Below are positions 33,548 through 42,366 of a DNA stretch of 64,000 nt, piece after piece. This DNA is from CAZUXE01 sp964624585. GTDB taxonomy: Bacteria; Hydrothermota; Tepidihabitantia; B3-TA06. Within the stretch, counting starts at the first letter, position 1. Each line of letters opens with the position of its first letter. The stretch is taken from positions 58,844-122,843 of the forward strand of contig CAZUXE010000002.1 of assembly GCA_964624585.1 (NCBI GenBank). Reading direction: 5' to 3'. Under the pieces are notes generated by a model that saw only the letters and a program-made list of their open reading frames with translations, had not been told where the DNA came from and ran no database searches. The position numbers and the translations under genes were made by a program.

Positions 33548-33888
33548 GCCTTTTTTAAGCTAATAGAGCTTGTCGCTTGGATAACGATATATTCTAAAGT
33601 TCTCAGTATTTGTCCTGAAAATATTAATTAAATATTCACGGAACTCTTTCTCCGCGCTTAGTGCCTGCGAAAAAAGTATCTATTACGGGAATATTCAATA
33701 TCCACCTAAATCCCGCTTACTACTGCCTACGAAAACGATATTCGTTTAGCCTGTCAAGGCCGTTAGTATCTGTAAGTAACTTAGGTAGTTTAGGTATAGA
33801 ATTACTTTCAAGAGAATTCTATGCCGTCATAAATCTCAAAGAATCTGCAAGCAATTTAGTTTATAGATTTACGGAAAGATAGCTGAAT
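33548..33888. other. intergenic stretch, about 340 bases
   Basis: No convincing gene, hairpin or repeat was seen apart from the adjacent promoter. A plus-strand frame at 33661-33882 has no ribosome site or recognisable content. Confidence 0.5.
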
Positions 33889-34041
33889 TTATAGAGCAAA
33901 TAGTAGTTCTATTAAAATCCAGATAGTTAACACAGCGATCAGGAAACCAAGAAATACCAATATAGATAGTACTGTACGCCATCCTCGTTTTGCTGAATTT
34001 GTGTTTTGCTTGTCTCCGTTTTTTAATTGCAAGCTTGACAT
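33889..34041 (-). CDS. small single-span membrane protein (50 aa)
   Basis: A short frame: MSSLQLKNGDKQNTNSAKRG followed by a long hydrophobic segment (VLSILVFLGFLIAVLTIWIL) and a short tail. A positively charged stretch before the segment predicts the N-terminus inside. It overlaps the 3' end of the zinc-ribbon gene by 19 bases in another frame and is probably coupled to it; that partner also ends in one membrane segment. No family is recognised. The clean transmembrane sequence and the overlap are the support. Confidence 0.6.
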   Translation of the reverse strand: MSSLQLKNGDKQNTNSAKRGWRTVLSILVFLGFLIAVLTIWILIELLFAL

Positions 34042-34646
34042 ATAACCGTCAAAAGAATCCAAAACGCTATTAACAGAATAACTAATCCGCTGGAGGTTTT
34101 TTTTATTCCTTTTAGATTTTCAGTCTTTTTATAGGTAGGTATGTAGGTTGACTTGGTGTATCCGCTATCTCTTCTTTTTGTTTCTGTTTTTTCGAATTCT
34201 GTCCTTTCAAAGGCGTCTTTAGCTTGTTTTTCCGCGTGTAATTTTTCAAATAGTTGGCTAGGAGTTGCGTTGCTTTCTGAAGCGTCAACTTTGACTTGCA
34301 ACTCTTGATACGATAACTTCTGCTCTTCCAGTCTTTTAGCCGCTTCCTTTGCAAATTTTAAATTATCATCTACTTCAAATTCAAGAGAGTCGTTAATGTT
34401 GTCATCGTCCCAAACATCCTTGCGAATCTGTGCCAGGAATGTATCTGTTCTTGAAATTTCATCGGAGGCTGAAGTATCGTCATCTATAGATTCATCATAA
34501 AAATCTTTATCATAGTCCTCTTCTTCAGTGCTTGCTTCACTAATTAGAAAAGTAGTATGGCATTTACGGCACATTCTAGTTTCGGTTCCCCAAGATATTA
34601 AATCGTCAGAACCGCAATTTGGACAATATATTTTTTCTTGAACCAT
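34023..34646 (-). CDS. zinc-ribbon membrane-anchored protein
   Basis: 207 residues. An N-terminal zinc ribbon (YCPNCGSDDL...RMCRKCHTTF, four Cys) is followed by a strongly acidic low-complexity region (~40-80). A Lys/Glu-rich likely coiled coil (~95-165) and a C-terminal membrane segment (SGLVILLIAFWILLTVIC) complete it. Function unknown; the layout suits a cytoplasmic metal-binding head tethered to the membrane. ATG 34646 is five bases after a -10 box with no ribosome site, so leaderless. It overlaps the small membrane protein gene downstream. Confidence 0.65.
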   Translation of the reverse strand: MVQEKIYCPNCGSDDLISWGTETRMCRKCHTTFLISEASTEEEDYDKDFYDESIDDDTSASDEISRTDTFLAQIRKDVWDDDNINDSLEFEVDDNLKFAKEAAKRLEEQKLSYQELQVKVDASESNATPSQLFEKLHAEKQAKDAFERTEFEKTETKRRDSGYTKSTYIPTYKKTENLKGIKKTSSGLVILLIAFWILLTVICQACN

Positions 34647-34651
34647 ACTTT

Positions 34652-34679
34652 ATTGTATTCAAACATACCTTAGCGTCAA
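34652..34679 (-). promoter_or_regulatory. promoter of the zinc-ribbon gene (leaderless)
   Basis: Minus strand TTGACG, 16-base spacer, TACAAT, five bases, ATG 34646. Confidence 0.75.
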
Positions 34680-34710
34680 GTGAGAACTTAACTTAAGATA
34701 GACTATACAC

Positions 34711-34739
34711 TTGACAACGGCCTTTAGAATCATTATTAT
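34711..34739 (+). promoter_or_regulatory. promoter of the secreted repeat protein
   Basis: TTGACA, 17-base spacer, TATTAT. It diverges from the zinc-ribbon promoter, and the two -35 boxes are about 30 bases apart. Confidence 0.8.
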
Positions 34740-34816
34740 TTGAGAATGAGGAGCATGTATGATTATGAACAAGTATGAAGGCGGATTTAATCCGTAATTT
34801 ATTAAAGGAGTAGAGT

Positions 34817-36487
34817 ATGAGAAGGCAAGTATTTTTTCTGCTGATAGTTTTTGTAGCGATAGGATTTGCTGGAAAACTTGAAGTAGAATGGAATAAAACT
34901 TTTGACGGTGGAGCAGATGATGTAGCCTACGGTCTTTCTCTTGATAACAAGGGTAATATATACGTAAGCGGTTATTCTGTAAATGGGACGGATAATTGTC
35001 GTTCAATGAAATTTAACATATCCGGCGTTTCACAATGGAATAGGTCGCACGATTTTGGAAACGACGAACGGCTTCATGATGTGGCTGCAGGGTTTTTAGA
35101 TTACCTTTATTCCGTGGGTTATACCGATGATGGCGCTGATAAAGATTACTTGATAGTTAAGTATACAGCAACCGGAGATACATCCTGGGTCAGAACCTAT
35201 GATTCGGGTATGGATGACGAAGCTTTTGGGGTGGTTGTTGATAAGTTGGGTGATATCTATGTAACAGGACAATCTTACAATTCAAGTACATCCAGTATAA
35301 TGACTATCAAATACAACCAAAGTGGTGATACTGTTTGGACAAGGTTGTACAGCCCTACGAATTATGATGCCGCTTATGGAATTGCTCTGGATAGTAACTA
35401 TCTTTACGTAGTAGGATGCGCTCAAGGTGATAGTAATCGCGATTGTCGAGTTATGAAATATGACAAAGACGGTAGTATTCAGTGGGCCAGAACTTTTGAT
35501 AATAATAATGACGAAAAAGGCTACGGGATTGCCGTTGATAAGAATGGTTCAGTATACGTTTCAGGGAGATCATATAAAGGCTCTGAAGAGAATATGATGA
35601 CTCTTAAGTACAGTGCAGACGGCAACTTCCGTTGGAGTAACATTTATGCTCCGGCGAATACCAAAAGTTCCGGATTTTCAGTGGCTGTAGATAGTGCTTA
35701 TGTATATTCTGCCGGTGTTTCCAATAGTAATAACAATGAAGATTTCCTTATATTAAAGTTTAAGAAAAATTCCAGCGATACTTTATGGGCCAAGCGTTAT
35801 GATAGTGGGGATGATGATTGCGCATACGGTATCGAAGCAAAAGACGGTTTCCTCTATCTTGCGGGAACTTACAATAATGGTAGCAATTCTGATTTCCGTG
35901 TTGTGAAATTTCAGGAAAAACTAATAGAACTTAATACCCCTAAGGGTGGAGAAGTATTGGGAATTAATTCTGCTTATGAAATTAACTGGGATTGGATTGG
36001 TGAAATTGATTCTGTTGTTATCGAGTACACCAATGAATCCATAACTGGATTAGATACAATTGCGGTAGTCAGAAATACAGGAAAATATTCATGGACTATT
36101 CCCAACACACTTGGTTATCTTACTAGAGTGTATGTATCCGACTGCAACAATTACGAAGAGGTACGCGATTCAAACGAACAGTTCTTTACCATAGCTAAAA
36201 CAGGAATTGAAGATGAAGATGCAAATATTGCGTCGCAACTTGCATTTGATGCTGTCAACACCTTATCGGGAGAAGTGTATTTTGCCTATAATATTCCTTC
36301 TAACTTGAACGCTTCTTTGAAGATATATAGCGTTGATGGAACTTTGATTGACAATTTATCAAACAGTCTTATATCTTCTCAAGGAATAATTACATGGGAC
36401 AGCGAAGTATATCCTTCAGGCGTGTATTTTGCTACACTTTCTGCAGGGGGTAAGTCAATTTCGGTAAAAGCTGTTTTGATTAAGTAA
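34817..36487 (+). CDS. secreted beta-propeller-like repeat protein with C-terminal sorting tail
   Basis: 556 residues. Signal peptide MRRQVFFLLIVFVAIGFAG. Residues ~25-365 are about seven repeats of the type W-x-RTYDSGxDDEAYGIAVDxxGNIYVSG, as in SBBP/delta-60 beta-propeller proteins. An Ig-like region (~370-465) of the kind that starts LNTPKGGEVL follows. The last ~80 residues (VYFAYNIPSNLNASLKIYSVDG ... PSGVYFATLSAGG) are a type IX-like sorting tail. Probably a cell-surface or released protein; ligand unknown. ATG follows AAAGGAG. It has its own promoter. Confidence 0.82.
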   Translation: MRRQVFFLLIVFVAIGFAGKLEVEWNKTFDGGADDVAYGLSLDNKGNIYVSGYSVNGTDNCRSMKFNISGVSQWNRSHDFGNDERLHDVAAGFLDYLYSVGYTDDGADKDYLIVKYTATGDTSWVRTYDSGMDDEAFGVVVDKLGDIYVTGQSYNSSTSSIMTIKYNQSGDTVWTRLYSPTNYDAAYGIALDSNYLYVVGCAQGDSNRDCRVMKYDKDGSIQWARTFDNNNDEKGYGIAVDKNGSVYVSGRSYKGSEENMMTLKYSADGNFRWSNIYAPANTKSSGFSVAVDSAYVYSAGVSNSNNNEDFLILKFKKNSSDTLWAKRYDSGDDDCAYGIEAKDGFLYLAGTYNNGSNSDFRVVKFQEKLIELNTPKGGEVLGINSAYEINWDWIGEIDSVVIEYTNESITGLDTIAVVRNTGKYSWTIPNTLGYLTRVYVSDCNNYEEVRDSNEQFFTIAKTGIEDEDANIASQLAFDAVNTLSGEVYFAYNIPSNLNASLKIYSVDGTLIDNLSNSLISSQGIITWDSEVYPSGVYFATLSAGGKSISVKAVLIK

Positions 36488-36683
36488 CGGGATTTTTATC
36501 TGAAAGCACTTAATTCTATTGAGCCATAATTTTGTTTTGTTCATCTAGATTTATATTGTGTTTTCATTGTTTGCCGAAATATCTTTGTAAATTTTTTGTA
36601 GAAGTGTTTATCTTGATGTATGCGAAATTATGAGCAGATAGCGACAGCTTTATGAGAACTTGTGGCATTTACAGGAGTTGCCT

Positions 36684-37214
36684 TTGAAGCCTGGTCGTGA
36701 TTTTTTCCCCTTAGTCGCTTCCAGAGTAGTTATTAAGGCGCGGAGATTGGAACTGTTAAGGGAATTTTTTACAAAGCGGTTTCAACCAGAGGTGCTAAAA
36801 TGGTCTGATGTATGGCCTGCTAATCCTTCTTTTGAGGAAGTAAGGCTTCGGTTTAATGAGCAGGAGGCGTCGCCTAAAGAATGGAGACTGTGGATTTTTA
36901 CCAACACAAATAGGTTTATTGGTGAAGTTAGTCTTACCGATATAGATATCATCAATCGTAAGGCTGAGTTATCAATTGTTTTATTTGACCCAAACTATTG
37001 GGGACAGGGGTATGGAAGCGAAGCGGCACGTATTTTCCTCTCAGACGTCTGCAAGCGTTTTGGACTTGATAGCATATATCTTTTTACCGCTCAAAACAAC
37101 AAACGGGCAATACGCGCTTTTGAGAAACTGGGTTTTCGTGTTACAAAGAAATTGATTATGGATAAGGAAAATTTTGTCAGAATGGATGTTGAATCTCAGC
37201 ATTTGCAATTTTAA
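36684..37214 (+). CDS. GNAT-family N-acetyltransferase
   Basis: 176 residues of the acetyltransferase_3 / RimJ-RimL type. N-terminal RVVIKARRLELLREFFTKRF, then LWIFTNTNRFIGEVSLTDID, the acetyl-CoA-binding motif YWGQGYGSEAARIFL near residue 115, and the AQNNKRAIRAFEKLGFRV ending. Substrates in this group are protein N-termini, amino sugars or antibiotics; none can be chosen here. AGGAG at 36673 favours TTG 36684 over the upstream TTG 36660. Transcribed alone, it ends at the hairpin at 37299. Confidence 0.88.
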   Translation: MKPGRDFFPLVASRVVIKARRLELLREFFTKRFQPEVLKWSDVWPANPSFEEVRLRFNEQEASPKEWRLWIFTNTNRFIGEVSLTDIDIINRKAELSIVLFDPNYWGQGYGSEAARIFLSDVCKRFGLDSIYLFTAQNNKRAIRAFEKLGFRVTKKLIMDKENFVRMDVESQHLQF

Positions 37215-37298
37215 GTAAATTATAATCACCATAGCACTGTACTGTAGGGGAGGTAATAGAAATTTTATCCCATCTACGCGTACAAGGTTCATATTAAA

Positions 37299-37324
37299 AA
37301 AAGGCCGGTTGTATCCGGCCTTTT
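37299..37324. terminator. bidirectional terminator
   Basis: AAAAGGCCGG / CCGGCCTTTT with a TTGTAT loop. Seven T follow it on the minus strand and TTTTGGTTTT on the plus strand. It serves the acetyltransferase and the alr cluster. Confidence 0.88.
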
Positions 37325-37358
37325 GGTTTTGGAATGTAAATTTATACTTATCCGCTTT

Positions 37359-38092
37359 TTACATAATTTTATCCATTTTGGAACGGGAAGTTTTTTTCTT
37401 CAAAGGGGGTTTTCTCTTGCCGTTCTTTTTTCTATCTGGCGTCGCCGGTGACGGGTAACGGCGTCCTCTTGGAGAGCGGGGAGGGCTAGGAGGNNNNNNN
37501 NNNNNNNNNNNNNNNNNNNNNNNNNNNNNNNNNNNNNNNNNNNNNNNNNNNNNNNNNNNNNNNNNNNNNNNNNNNNNNNNNNNNNNNNNNNNNGCGTCGC
37601 CGGTGACGGGTAACGGCGTCCTCTTGGAGAGCGGGGAGGGCTAGGAGGGCGCGGTGAATGTTGTGAGCGACCTTTTGGGGGAGTCCATACCTCTTCAATA
37701 TCAAGAAGATGTATTACTTCCATTCCTTCTTTGGCTAATTTATCGGCAATGAACCTTCGATTGCATCTGTACGGGTTTCTTTCGTGACAAATAATCAGCA
37801 ATCCCCTTGTGCGGGCTAGGCTTTTAAGTATAGATAATCCGCGGTCATATAAAGCTTGATCAATAGATAATGGGTTTCCAGATTCTCTTTCAGAACCGAG
37901 TTCGTTACCCAAATACAGATATTCCACTTTATTATTTTTACAAACCTTTTGGATATCTTCACGTCTTAAGGTTGAAATACGTCTGCTTGTTGAACGGCGA
38001 ATATCAGCTAACACATGAATCTGGTACTTGGAAAGTATTTTTGATAAATCCGCTTCATTGCGATTTTCCGTCCCAAGGGTGAAGATTCTCAC
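37359..38092 (-). CDS. DUF488 family protein, split by a scaffold gap
   Basis: The N-terminal ~145 residues are a DUF488 domain: RIFTLGTENRNEADLSKILSKY written with the family's early TxGxxNR motif, VLADIRRSTSRR, and the Cys in LLIICHERNPYRCNRRFIADKL. Function of the family is poorly known. The 100 N (37494-37593) are flanked by the same 55 bases on both sides. Removing the N run and one copy keeps the frame and gives a Lys/Arg-rich tail ending MDKIM at TAA 37359-37361. I therefore treat this as one intact gene damaged by assembly. GTG start. Last in the alr cluster, just before a terminator. Confidence 0.75.
37439..37648. other. scaffold gap flanked by a 55-base exact duplicate
   Basis: Bases 37439-37493 and 37594-37648 are identical and flank exactly 100 N. 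This is the mark of two overlapping contig ends joined with a placeholder, not a true repeat. Confidence 0.85.
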
Positions 38093-38095
38093 TTA

Positions 38096-38863
38096 CTAGA
38101 TTCCTGAAGGGTTGTTTGGCGTGGACGGTTGGTTATCATCCCTATCAGCCTGCAACCAACCTGGTAGGTTGTTGTCAGAACTGTCAGTTTTGCTGTTTTG
38201 TGTTGGGTCTGGCGTAGAAGGTGGTGATTGTTCAAATGGTTTGGGTTCAGATTCAGGGGGAGGAGTGCCGTCCGGTGAAGGCTGAGTACTTGAAGGGCTT
38301 GTGGGGGTAGCGGTGGAGAATGGTGAAGGAAGCTTTGAAGGTTCTTCTGAAGGAGGAGGTGGTGGAGGAGGGGATGGTTTGTTTGTCTCTGTTGGAATAG
38401 CTCCAGCGGATAGAGCGTTTTCAATCTTAATTAACACATCACCTGTTTTTTGTTGAGCTTCAGCAAGCGCTTCCAAGGCCTTTAAGATTGACTCCTGGTA
38501 TGAACGGAATGTGTCTTGAAGATGTTGAAAACTAGTTGAGATAACCATGGAAAGCATTTCAGCTTTCTGGAATACGTTTTCATCGGCGTCCGCTTTGATT
38601 CTATCAGGCAAATCTTTAGAAAGAATTTCAACGATTTTGTTAGAGTCCATGCCACTTGAGCCGGTTGTTCCAACAGCTTCTTTTAATTCAGTGCCTATAC
38701 GAGTAGGTAAGGTTGATGATAAAATTCCAAGAAGTTGGTCTAACTTGTCATTTATTGCCAATACTGCATTTTCAACTTCTTTGTTACGACTTGGTGCGGA
38801 AAATTTCTTTCCCGCAGAATCGTAGCGAATATCGGTTGTTTCTTGCTTGGCGTCATTATTCAT
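38096..38863 (-). CDS. unknown protein with helical head and Pro/Ser-rich tail
   Basis: 255 residues. Residues ~25-165 are mainly helical and probably coiled coil (NAVLAINDKLDQLLGILSS, ILKALEALAEAQQKTGDVLIK). Residues ~175-255 are low-complexity Pro/Ser/Thr, with PSPPPPPPPSEEPSKLPSP. No signal or membrane segment. No family is recognised. ATG follows AGGAGG. It lies 10 bases after the cNMP-binding gene and 3 bases before DUF488, so it belongs to the alr cluster transcript. Confidence 0.6.
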   Translation of the reverse strand: MNNDAKQETTDIRYDSAGKKFSAPSRNKEVENAVLAINDKLDQLLGILSSTLPTRIGTELKEAVGTTGSSGMDSNKIVEILSKDLPDRIKADADENVFQKAEMLSMVISTSFQHLQDTFRSYQESILKALEALAEAQQKTGDVLIKIENALSAGAIPTETNKPSPPPPPPPSEEPSKLPSPFSTATPTSPSSTQPSPDGTPPPESEPKPFEQSPPSTPDPTQNSKTDSSDNNLPGWLQADRDDNQPSTPNNPSGI

Positions 38864-38873
38864 AAAAATCCTC

Positions 38874-39353
38874 CTAAAATCTGCGAATTAAGGCCAAAAT
38901 TGCCTTTAGCCGCTGATCTGTTTCACGTAAACGCTGTGATAATTTTTTTGCTAACCCCCATAAAACCCAATATGCGGCTGGATTATTTTGATCAACAAGT
39001 TCGTCAAATTCCTTTTTATTGATAATCAAAAGCCGAACGGCGTTATGAGCTATTGCTGCTGCTGCCCGTGGGGCGTCATCAATAAGTGCCATTTCACCAA
39101 AAAAGTCGCCTTTGTATAAAATAGACAACGACTCTTCGCCAACTTCAGGTATTACAGTAGATATGCGTATAGATCCTGAAAGGATTATGCAGAAATAATC
39201 GCCGGAGTCACCTTCGTTAAAAACAATTTCATCGGTTTCGTAATCTTTAACGTATCCTGATTTGTAAAGGCTTTGGAGTTCCTCATCTTTGAGGCGATCA
39301 AAGGGGAAATATTCCTTTAAGGTATTAACTTCGGCAAGTTGCTCTTCACTCAT
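38874..39353 (-). CDS. cyclic nucleotide-binding domain protein
   Basis: 159 residues. A single CAP/cNMP-binding fold: FPFDRLKDEELQSLYKSGYVKDY, IVFNEGDSGDYFCIILSGSIRI, and the phosphate-binding cassette FFGEMALIDDAPRAAAAIA, where the Arg after APR is kept. No helix-turn-helix follows, so it is a regulatory subunit rather than a CRP regulator. The C-terminal helix (WGLAKKLSQRLRETDQRL) may dimerise. The start has GAGGAGG and overlaps the DUF1844 gene by four bases (ATGA). Confidence 0.88.
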   Translation of the reverse strand: MSEEQLAEVNTLKEYFPFDRLKDEELQSLYKSGYVKDYETDEIVFNEGDSGDYFCIILSGSIRISTVIPEVGEESLSILYKGDFFGEMALIDDAPRAAAAIAHNAVRLLIINKKEFDELVDQNNPAAYWVLWGLAKKLSQRLRETDQRLKAILALIRRF

Positions 39354-39676
39354 TTCGCCTCCTCTTGGGCGTGTTTGGCGACTTCAAGATATTTTAATCT
39401 CAATTGATGCAGCATTTGTTCTAAAAATTTTCGTTCCTCATCTTCAAGATTCCCCTGTGTCTTTTTTTCCAAAAGCTCTAATAAATCTATTGAATATCTA
39501 GCTAGAATAAGATTAGGCTCATTTTTTTCGTCTTCAGCTTGGATGCCAATACCTAGAGCCTGTAGAGCGCCTGCGCCAACGGAAAGAACAAGCTCCATAA
39601 AACGCGGGGGATTATATTCAGAGTTTCCCTGTTTACTGTTAGTATTGTCTACATCATCCATCTCTATTTTCTCCAT
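39350..39676 (-). CDS. DUF1844 family protein
   Basis: 108 residues. The core PRFMELVLSVGAGALQALG ... NLILARYSIDLLELLEKKT ... NLEDEERKFLEQMLHQLRLKYLEV matches the DUF1844 pattern, a small helical protein of unknown role widespread in delta-proteobacteria and related phyla. ATG 39676 has no ribosome site; ATG 39661 follows GGAG and may be the true start. It lies between alr and the cNMP-binding gene. Confidence 0.8.
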   Translation of the reverse strand: MEKIEMDDVDNTNSKQGNSEYNPPRFMELVLSVGAGALQALGIGIQAEDEKNEPNLILARYSIDLLELLEKKTQGNLEDEERKFLEQMLHQLRLKYLEVAKHAQEEAK

Positions 39677-39693
39677 CTATGAGTTATGTTAGT

Positions 39694-40860
39694 TTATGGC
39701 AGAGGTGTTGAGCCTAGGAGTGTTCTTGTTCCAAGAATACGCCTAGTTGTTTTATAAATTCTTGGAACTCTTGGGCTTATTCTTGTAGTTATTTCATACG
39801 GAATAGTTTTCGCCCAAGAGGCCAATTCTTCAGCTCCCAAAACTGCGTTGTTATCGTTTCCAATCAATGTAACTTCGTCACCTATAGCTACACCTGCAGC
39901 TTTTGAAAAATCTACCATAGTTAAATCCATACACACCGTACCCACTATTGGAAATCTTTTCCCCTGGTAAAGCACTTTTCCTCTATTGGAAAGCGCTCTA
40001 GGATAACCGTCTCCGTATCCTACTGAAAGAGTACCCACCATTGCCTCTTTGTCAAGAATATAAGTTCTTCCGTAGCTAATGCCCGTTCCAGAGGCTAATC
40101 GACGTAAATTTACAATTCTTGTTCTTATACTCATAACGGGTTTTAATCCCAATTTCCCGCTAACGCCTTCTGGCTCAATACCATAGAGTGCTAAGCCAGG
40201 ACGGATAAGGTTGTATCTTGAAGATGGATACTTGAAGATAGCAGCGGAATTTGCAGCGTGAATAAAGTTTACTTTAATACCTTCTGTTTTCAATCTTTCG
40301 ATTAATTCGTTAAATTTAGCTATTTGTTTTTTAGTGAATTCAGAATCTGTTTCAGCAGATGGAAAGTGGGTAAATATGCCTTCCAGTTTAAGAAGTTGCT
40401 TATTGACGAGCAGCGAAGCCAAAACAGGCGCTTTTTTAACGCTTATTCCTGTTCTTCCCATTCCGGTATCAACCTCCATGTGAACTGCTATGCTTTTTTC
40501 GCGTCGGTTTGCCTCTTGGGCTAAGGCCTTGGCAAAACCAGCTTCAGTTACCGTTGGGGTAAGATTGTAGTCGAAGATAAGTCCTATTTCACGATACGGT
40601 ATTGGGGAAAGAACAAGTATGGATTTTTTAATTTGTCCTCTGATTCTTAAATCAATACCTTCCTCAATGCTGGCGACTCCAAAGTATTCTACGCCTGAAT
40701 TTTCAAGTATCCGTGCCACTTCCCGTCCGCCGTGGCCGTAGGCGTCTGCTTTTACTGCGGCTAGAATTTTTACATCACCGGCCACATTCTTTATTTTGTG
40801 ATAATTATGCAGCAGAGCATCAATATCAATCTCTGCCCAAACTCGGCCTCGTTGCGGCAT
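39694..40860 (-). CDS. alr: alanine racemase
   Basis: 388 residues, PLP enzyme making D-alanine for peptidoglycan. The PLP lysine is in ILAAVKADAYGHGGREVA (about Lys 38). Other motifs are HMEVDTGMGRTGI, HAANSAAIF, RPGLALYGI, the catalytic Tyr in GTGISYGRTY, and GTVCMDLTMVD. ATG 40860 has no ribosome site and is five bases after a consensus -10 box, so leaderless. It heads a five-gene transcript with DUF1844, cNMP-binding, an unknown protein and DUF488. Confidence 0.95.
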   Translation of the reverse strand: MPQRGRVWAEIDIDALLHNYHKIKNVAGDVKILAAVKADAYGHGGREVARILENSGVEYFGVASIEEGIDLRIRGQIKKSILVLSPIPYREIGLIFDYNLTPTVTEAGFAKALAQEANRREKSIAVHMEVDTGMGRTGISVKKAPVLASLLVNKQLLKLEGIFTHFPSAETDSEFTKKQIAKFNELIERLKTEGIKVNFIHAANSAAIFKYPSSRYNLIRPGLALYGIEPEGVSGKLGLKPVMSIRTRIVNLRRLASGTGISYGRTYILDKEAMVGTLSVGYGDGYPRALSNRGKVLYQGKRFPIVGTVCMDLTMVDFSKAAGVAIGDEVTLIGNDNNAVLGAEELASWAKTIPYEITTRISPRVPRIYKTTRRILGTRTLLGSTPLP

Positions 40861-40865
40861 AATCT

Positions 40866-40893
40866 ATTGTATACGATGCGTAGAGGCTGTCAA
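40866..40893 (-). promoter_or_regulatory. promoter of the alr cluster (leaderless)
   Basis: Minus strand TTGACA, 16-base spacer, TACAAT, five bases, ATG 40860. Confidence 0.82.
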
Positions 40894-40923
40894 GGTTAGG
40901 TTTAGATTTACTCCATATTCCCC

Positions 40924-41427
40924 AAATTATTCCTAAATAAAGCTAGGCAAAAGTTACTCAAACCTTCGGTTTGAGTTTAGGAGTTTTGTTTTTCATGCAA
41001 AACTCCACCTACATTCTACATAAGCATCTGAGCAAATCTTCGGTTTGAGTTTAAGAGTTTTGTTTTTCATGCAAAACTCCACTTACATTCTACATAAGCA
41101 TCTGAGCAAACCTTTGCTTTGAGTTTAAGAGTTTTGTCTTTCATCCAAAGCTCCACCTACATTCTACATAAGCATCTGAGCAAACCTTCGGTTTGAGTTT
41201 AGGAGTTTTGTTTTTCATGCAAAACTCCACCTACATTCTACATAAGCATCTGAGCAAATCTTCGGTTTGAGTTTAAGAGTTTTGTTTTTCATGCAAAACT
41301 CCACTTACATTCTACATAAGCATCTGAGCAAACCTTTGCTTTGAGTTTAAGAGTTTTGTCTTTCATCCAAAGCTCCACCTACATTCTACATAAACATCTG
41401 ACTAAACCTTCGGGTTGAGTTTAGGGA
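40924..41427. repeat. 74-bp tandem repeat array, six units plus a partial, with 222-bp higher-order period
   Basis: Units start at 40959, 41033, 41107, 41181, 41255 and 41329; a partial seventh ends near 41427. Units 1-3 and 4-6 are nearly the same trio, giving a 222-bp period. Each unit has two hairpins: CAAACCTTCGGTTTG and GGAGTTTTG...CAAAACTCC. The left edge AAATTATTCCTAAATAAAGCTAG also borders the inverted copies at 50571-50789. There are no unique spacers, so this is not CRISPR. Confidence 0.9.
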
Positions 41428-41657
41428 TTTACTCCGCCCTATCTCTCAAACGCGTCGTCACAAACGTGTTTTGCAAACTCCACAATTTGTTTATCAAAAA
41501 TGCTATCTAAAGTTAGCCACGCATCAGGCGTGGATAAGGCGGTTTGAAATACTGTAGATAGCTGCTTGTCAAGGGCTTATCATGAATACCCATAAGACTC
41601 GTTCAAGACCCTGGATAAGTAGATAAGGAAATTACGGAAAGCAAAAGGATGCAGTTT
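41428..41657. other. intergenic stretch beside the repeat array
   Basis: About 230 bases with a small hairpin (CCACGCATCAGGCGTGG near 41519) and nothing else recognisable. With the repeat array it makes a gene-free region of about 800 bases. Confidence 0.5.
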
Positions 41658-42161
41658 CTAGTTGATATATTCTTTTGGCGAATTTGAATAGGCAACTTCG
41701 CTAGGCTTAACCCATGTCATTTGTTTACTTCTTTCAATGTGCCGTCCTGTGGCATCCTTCCATTCTACCTCTACCCAAAAAACCTCTTCATTTCTAACCA
41801 CTTTGGAAGGTATTACGAAATCGGTTGTGATGCTTTGGTATTGAATTGTTTTGGCCTTCCATGGGATTTTATACACTTCAACGTCAAGGGATCCCTTTTT
41901 ACTTCTCCACCTTACAAGGAAGTCCATTTCCCCGGATGCGTTTTTCCACGTACTTTTGGTAGTTATGAAGGTATAAAAGGTGCAGGATAGTTTCCCTGCA
42001 GTATTCTCTTCCGTTGGTTGCTTAGTAAAAGAAAAGCCATTGACGTAGGGCGATACCCTAGATTCTTTGGCGCTACAAGCCGTTGACGTTACAAAAGCCA
42101 AAGCAATTCCAAGCGTCAATAACCCCAGCCTGTATATTCGAGATGTTTTTATTATTGACAT
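41658..42161 (-). CDS. predicted lipoprotein of unknown function
   Basis: 167 residues. The N-terminus IYRLGLLTLGIALAFVTSTAC is a lipoprotein-like signal (Cys 29 within TSTAC, a loose lipobox). The mature part is beta-rich (KLSCTFYTFITTKSTW, VEVYKIPWKAKTIQYQSI) and ends near KQMTWVKPSEVAYSN. No family is recognised. ATG has a weak AAGGA site. It appears to be transcribed alone. Confidence 0.6.
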   Translation of the reverse strand: MSIIKTSRIYRLGLLTLGIALAFVTSTACSAKESRVSPYVNGFSFTKQPTEENTAGKLSCTFYTFITTKSTWKNASGEMDFLVRWRSKKGSLDVEVYKIPWKAKTIQYQSITTDFVIPSKVVRNEEVFWVEVEWKDATGRHIERSKQMTWVKPSEVAYSNSPKEYIN

Positions 42162-42234
42162 GAGTTTAATTCCTTTATTATTGCCACGAGTTTAAGTACT
42201 TCGTGTAATATTCATTAATAATATTATAAAACTA

Positions 42235-42262
42235 ATTATTGTGTAGAAATTCATTACGTCAA
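42235..42262 (-). promoter_or_regulatory. possible promoter of the lipoprotein gene
   Basis: Minus strand TTGACG, 16-base spacer, AATAAT. The -10 box is weak, but the spacing and position (about 70 bases before ATG) fit. Confidence 0.45.
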
Positions 42263-42366
42263 TAAGGAAAAGTCCTTAGTTGCAAGCGTCAGGAGTTTTC
42301 CCTATTTAGATGGCTAAAATCTAGCATTCTAAGCTTAGTTCTGTCAATTCCAGCGATTTTATTAAT

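Noticed and set aside
33661..33882. 73-codon plus-strand frame
   Set aside because: No ribosome site, no recognisable sequence, and it ends at the convergent small membrane gene.
37439..37648. True direct repeat or insertion around the N run
   Set aside because: Exact identity up to the edges of a 100-N placeholder is an assembly signature.
40959..41427. CRISPR array
   Set aside because: The 74-bp units follow each other without unique spacers, and no cas gene is near.
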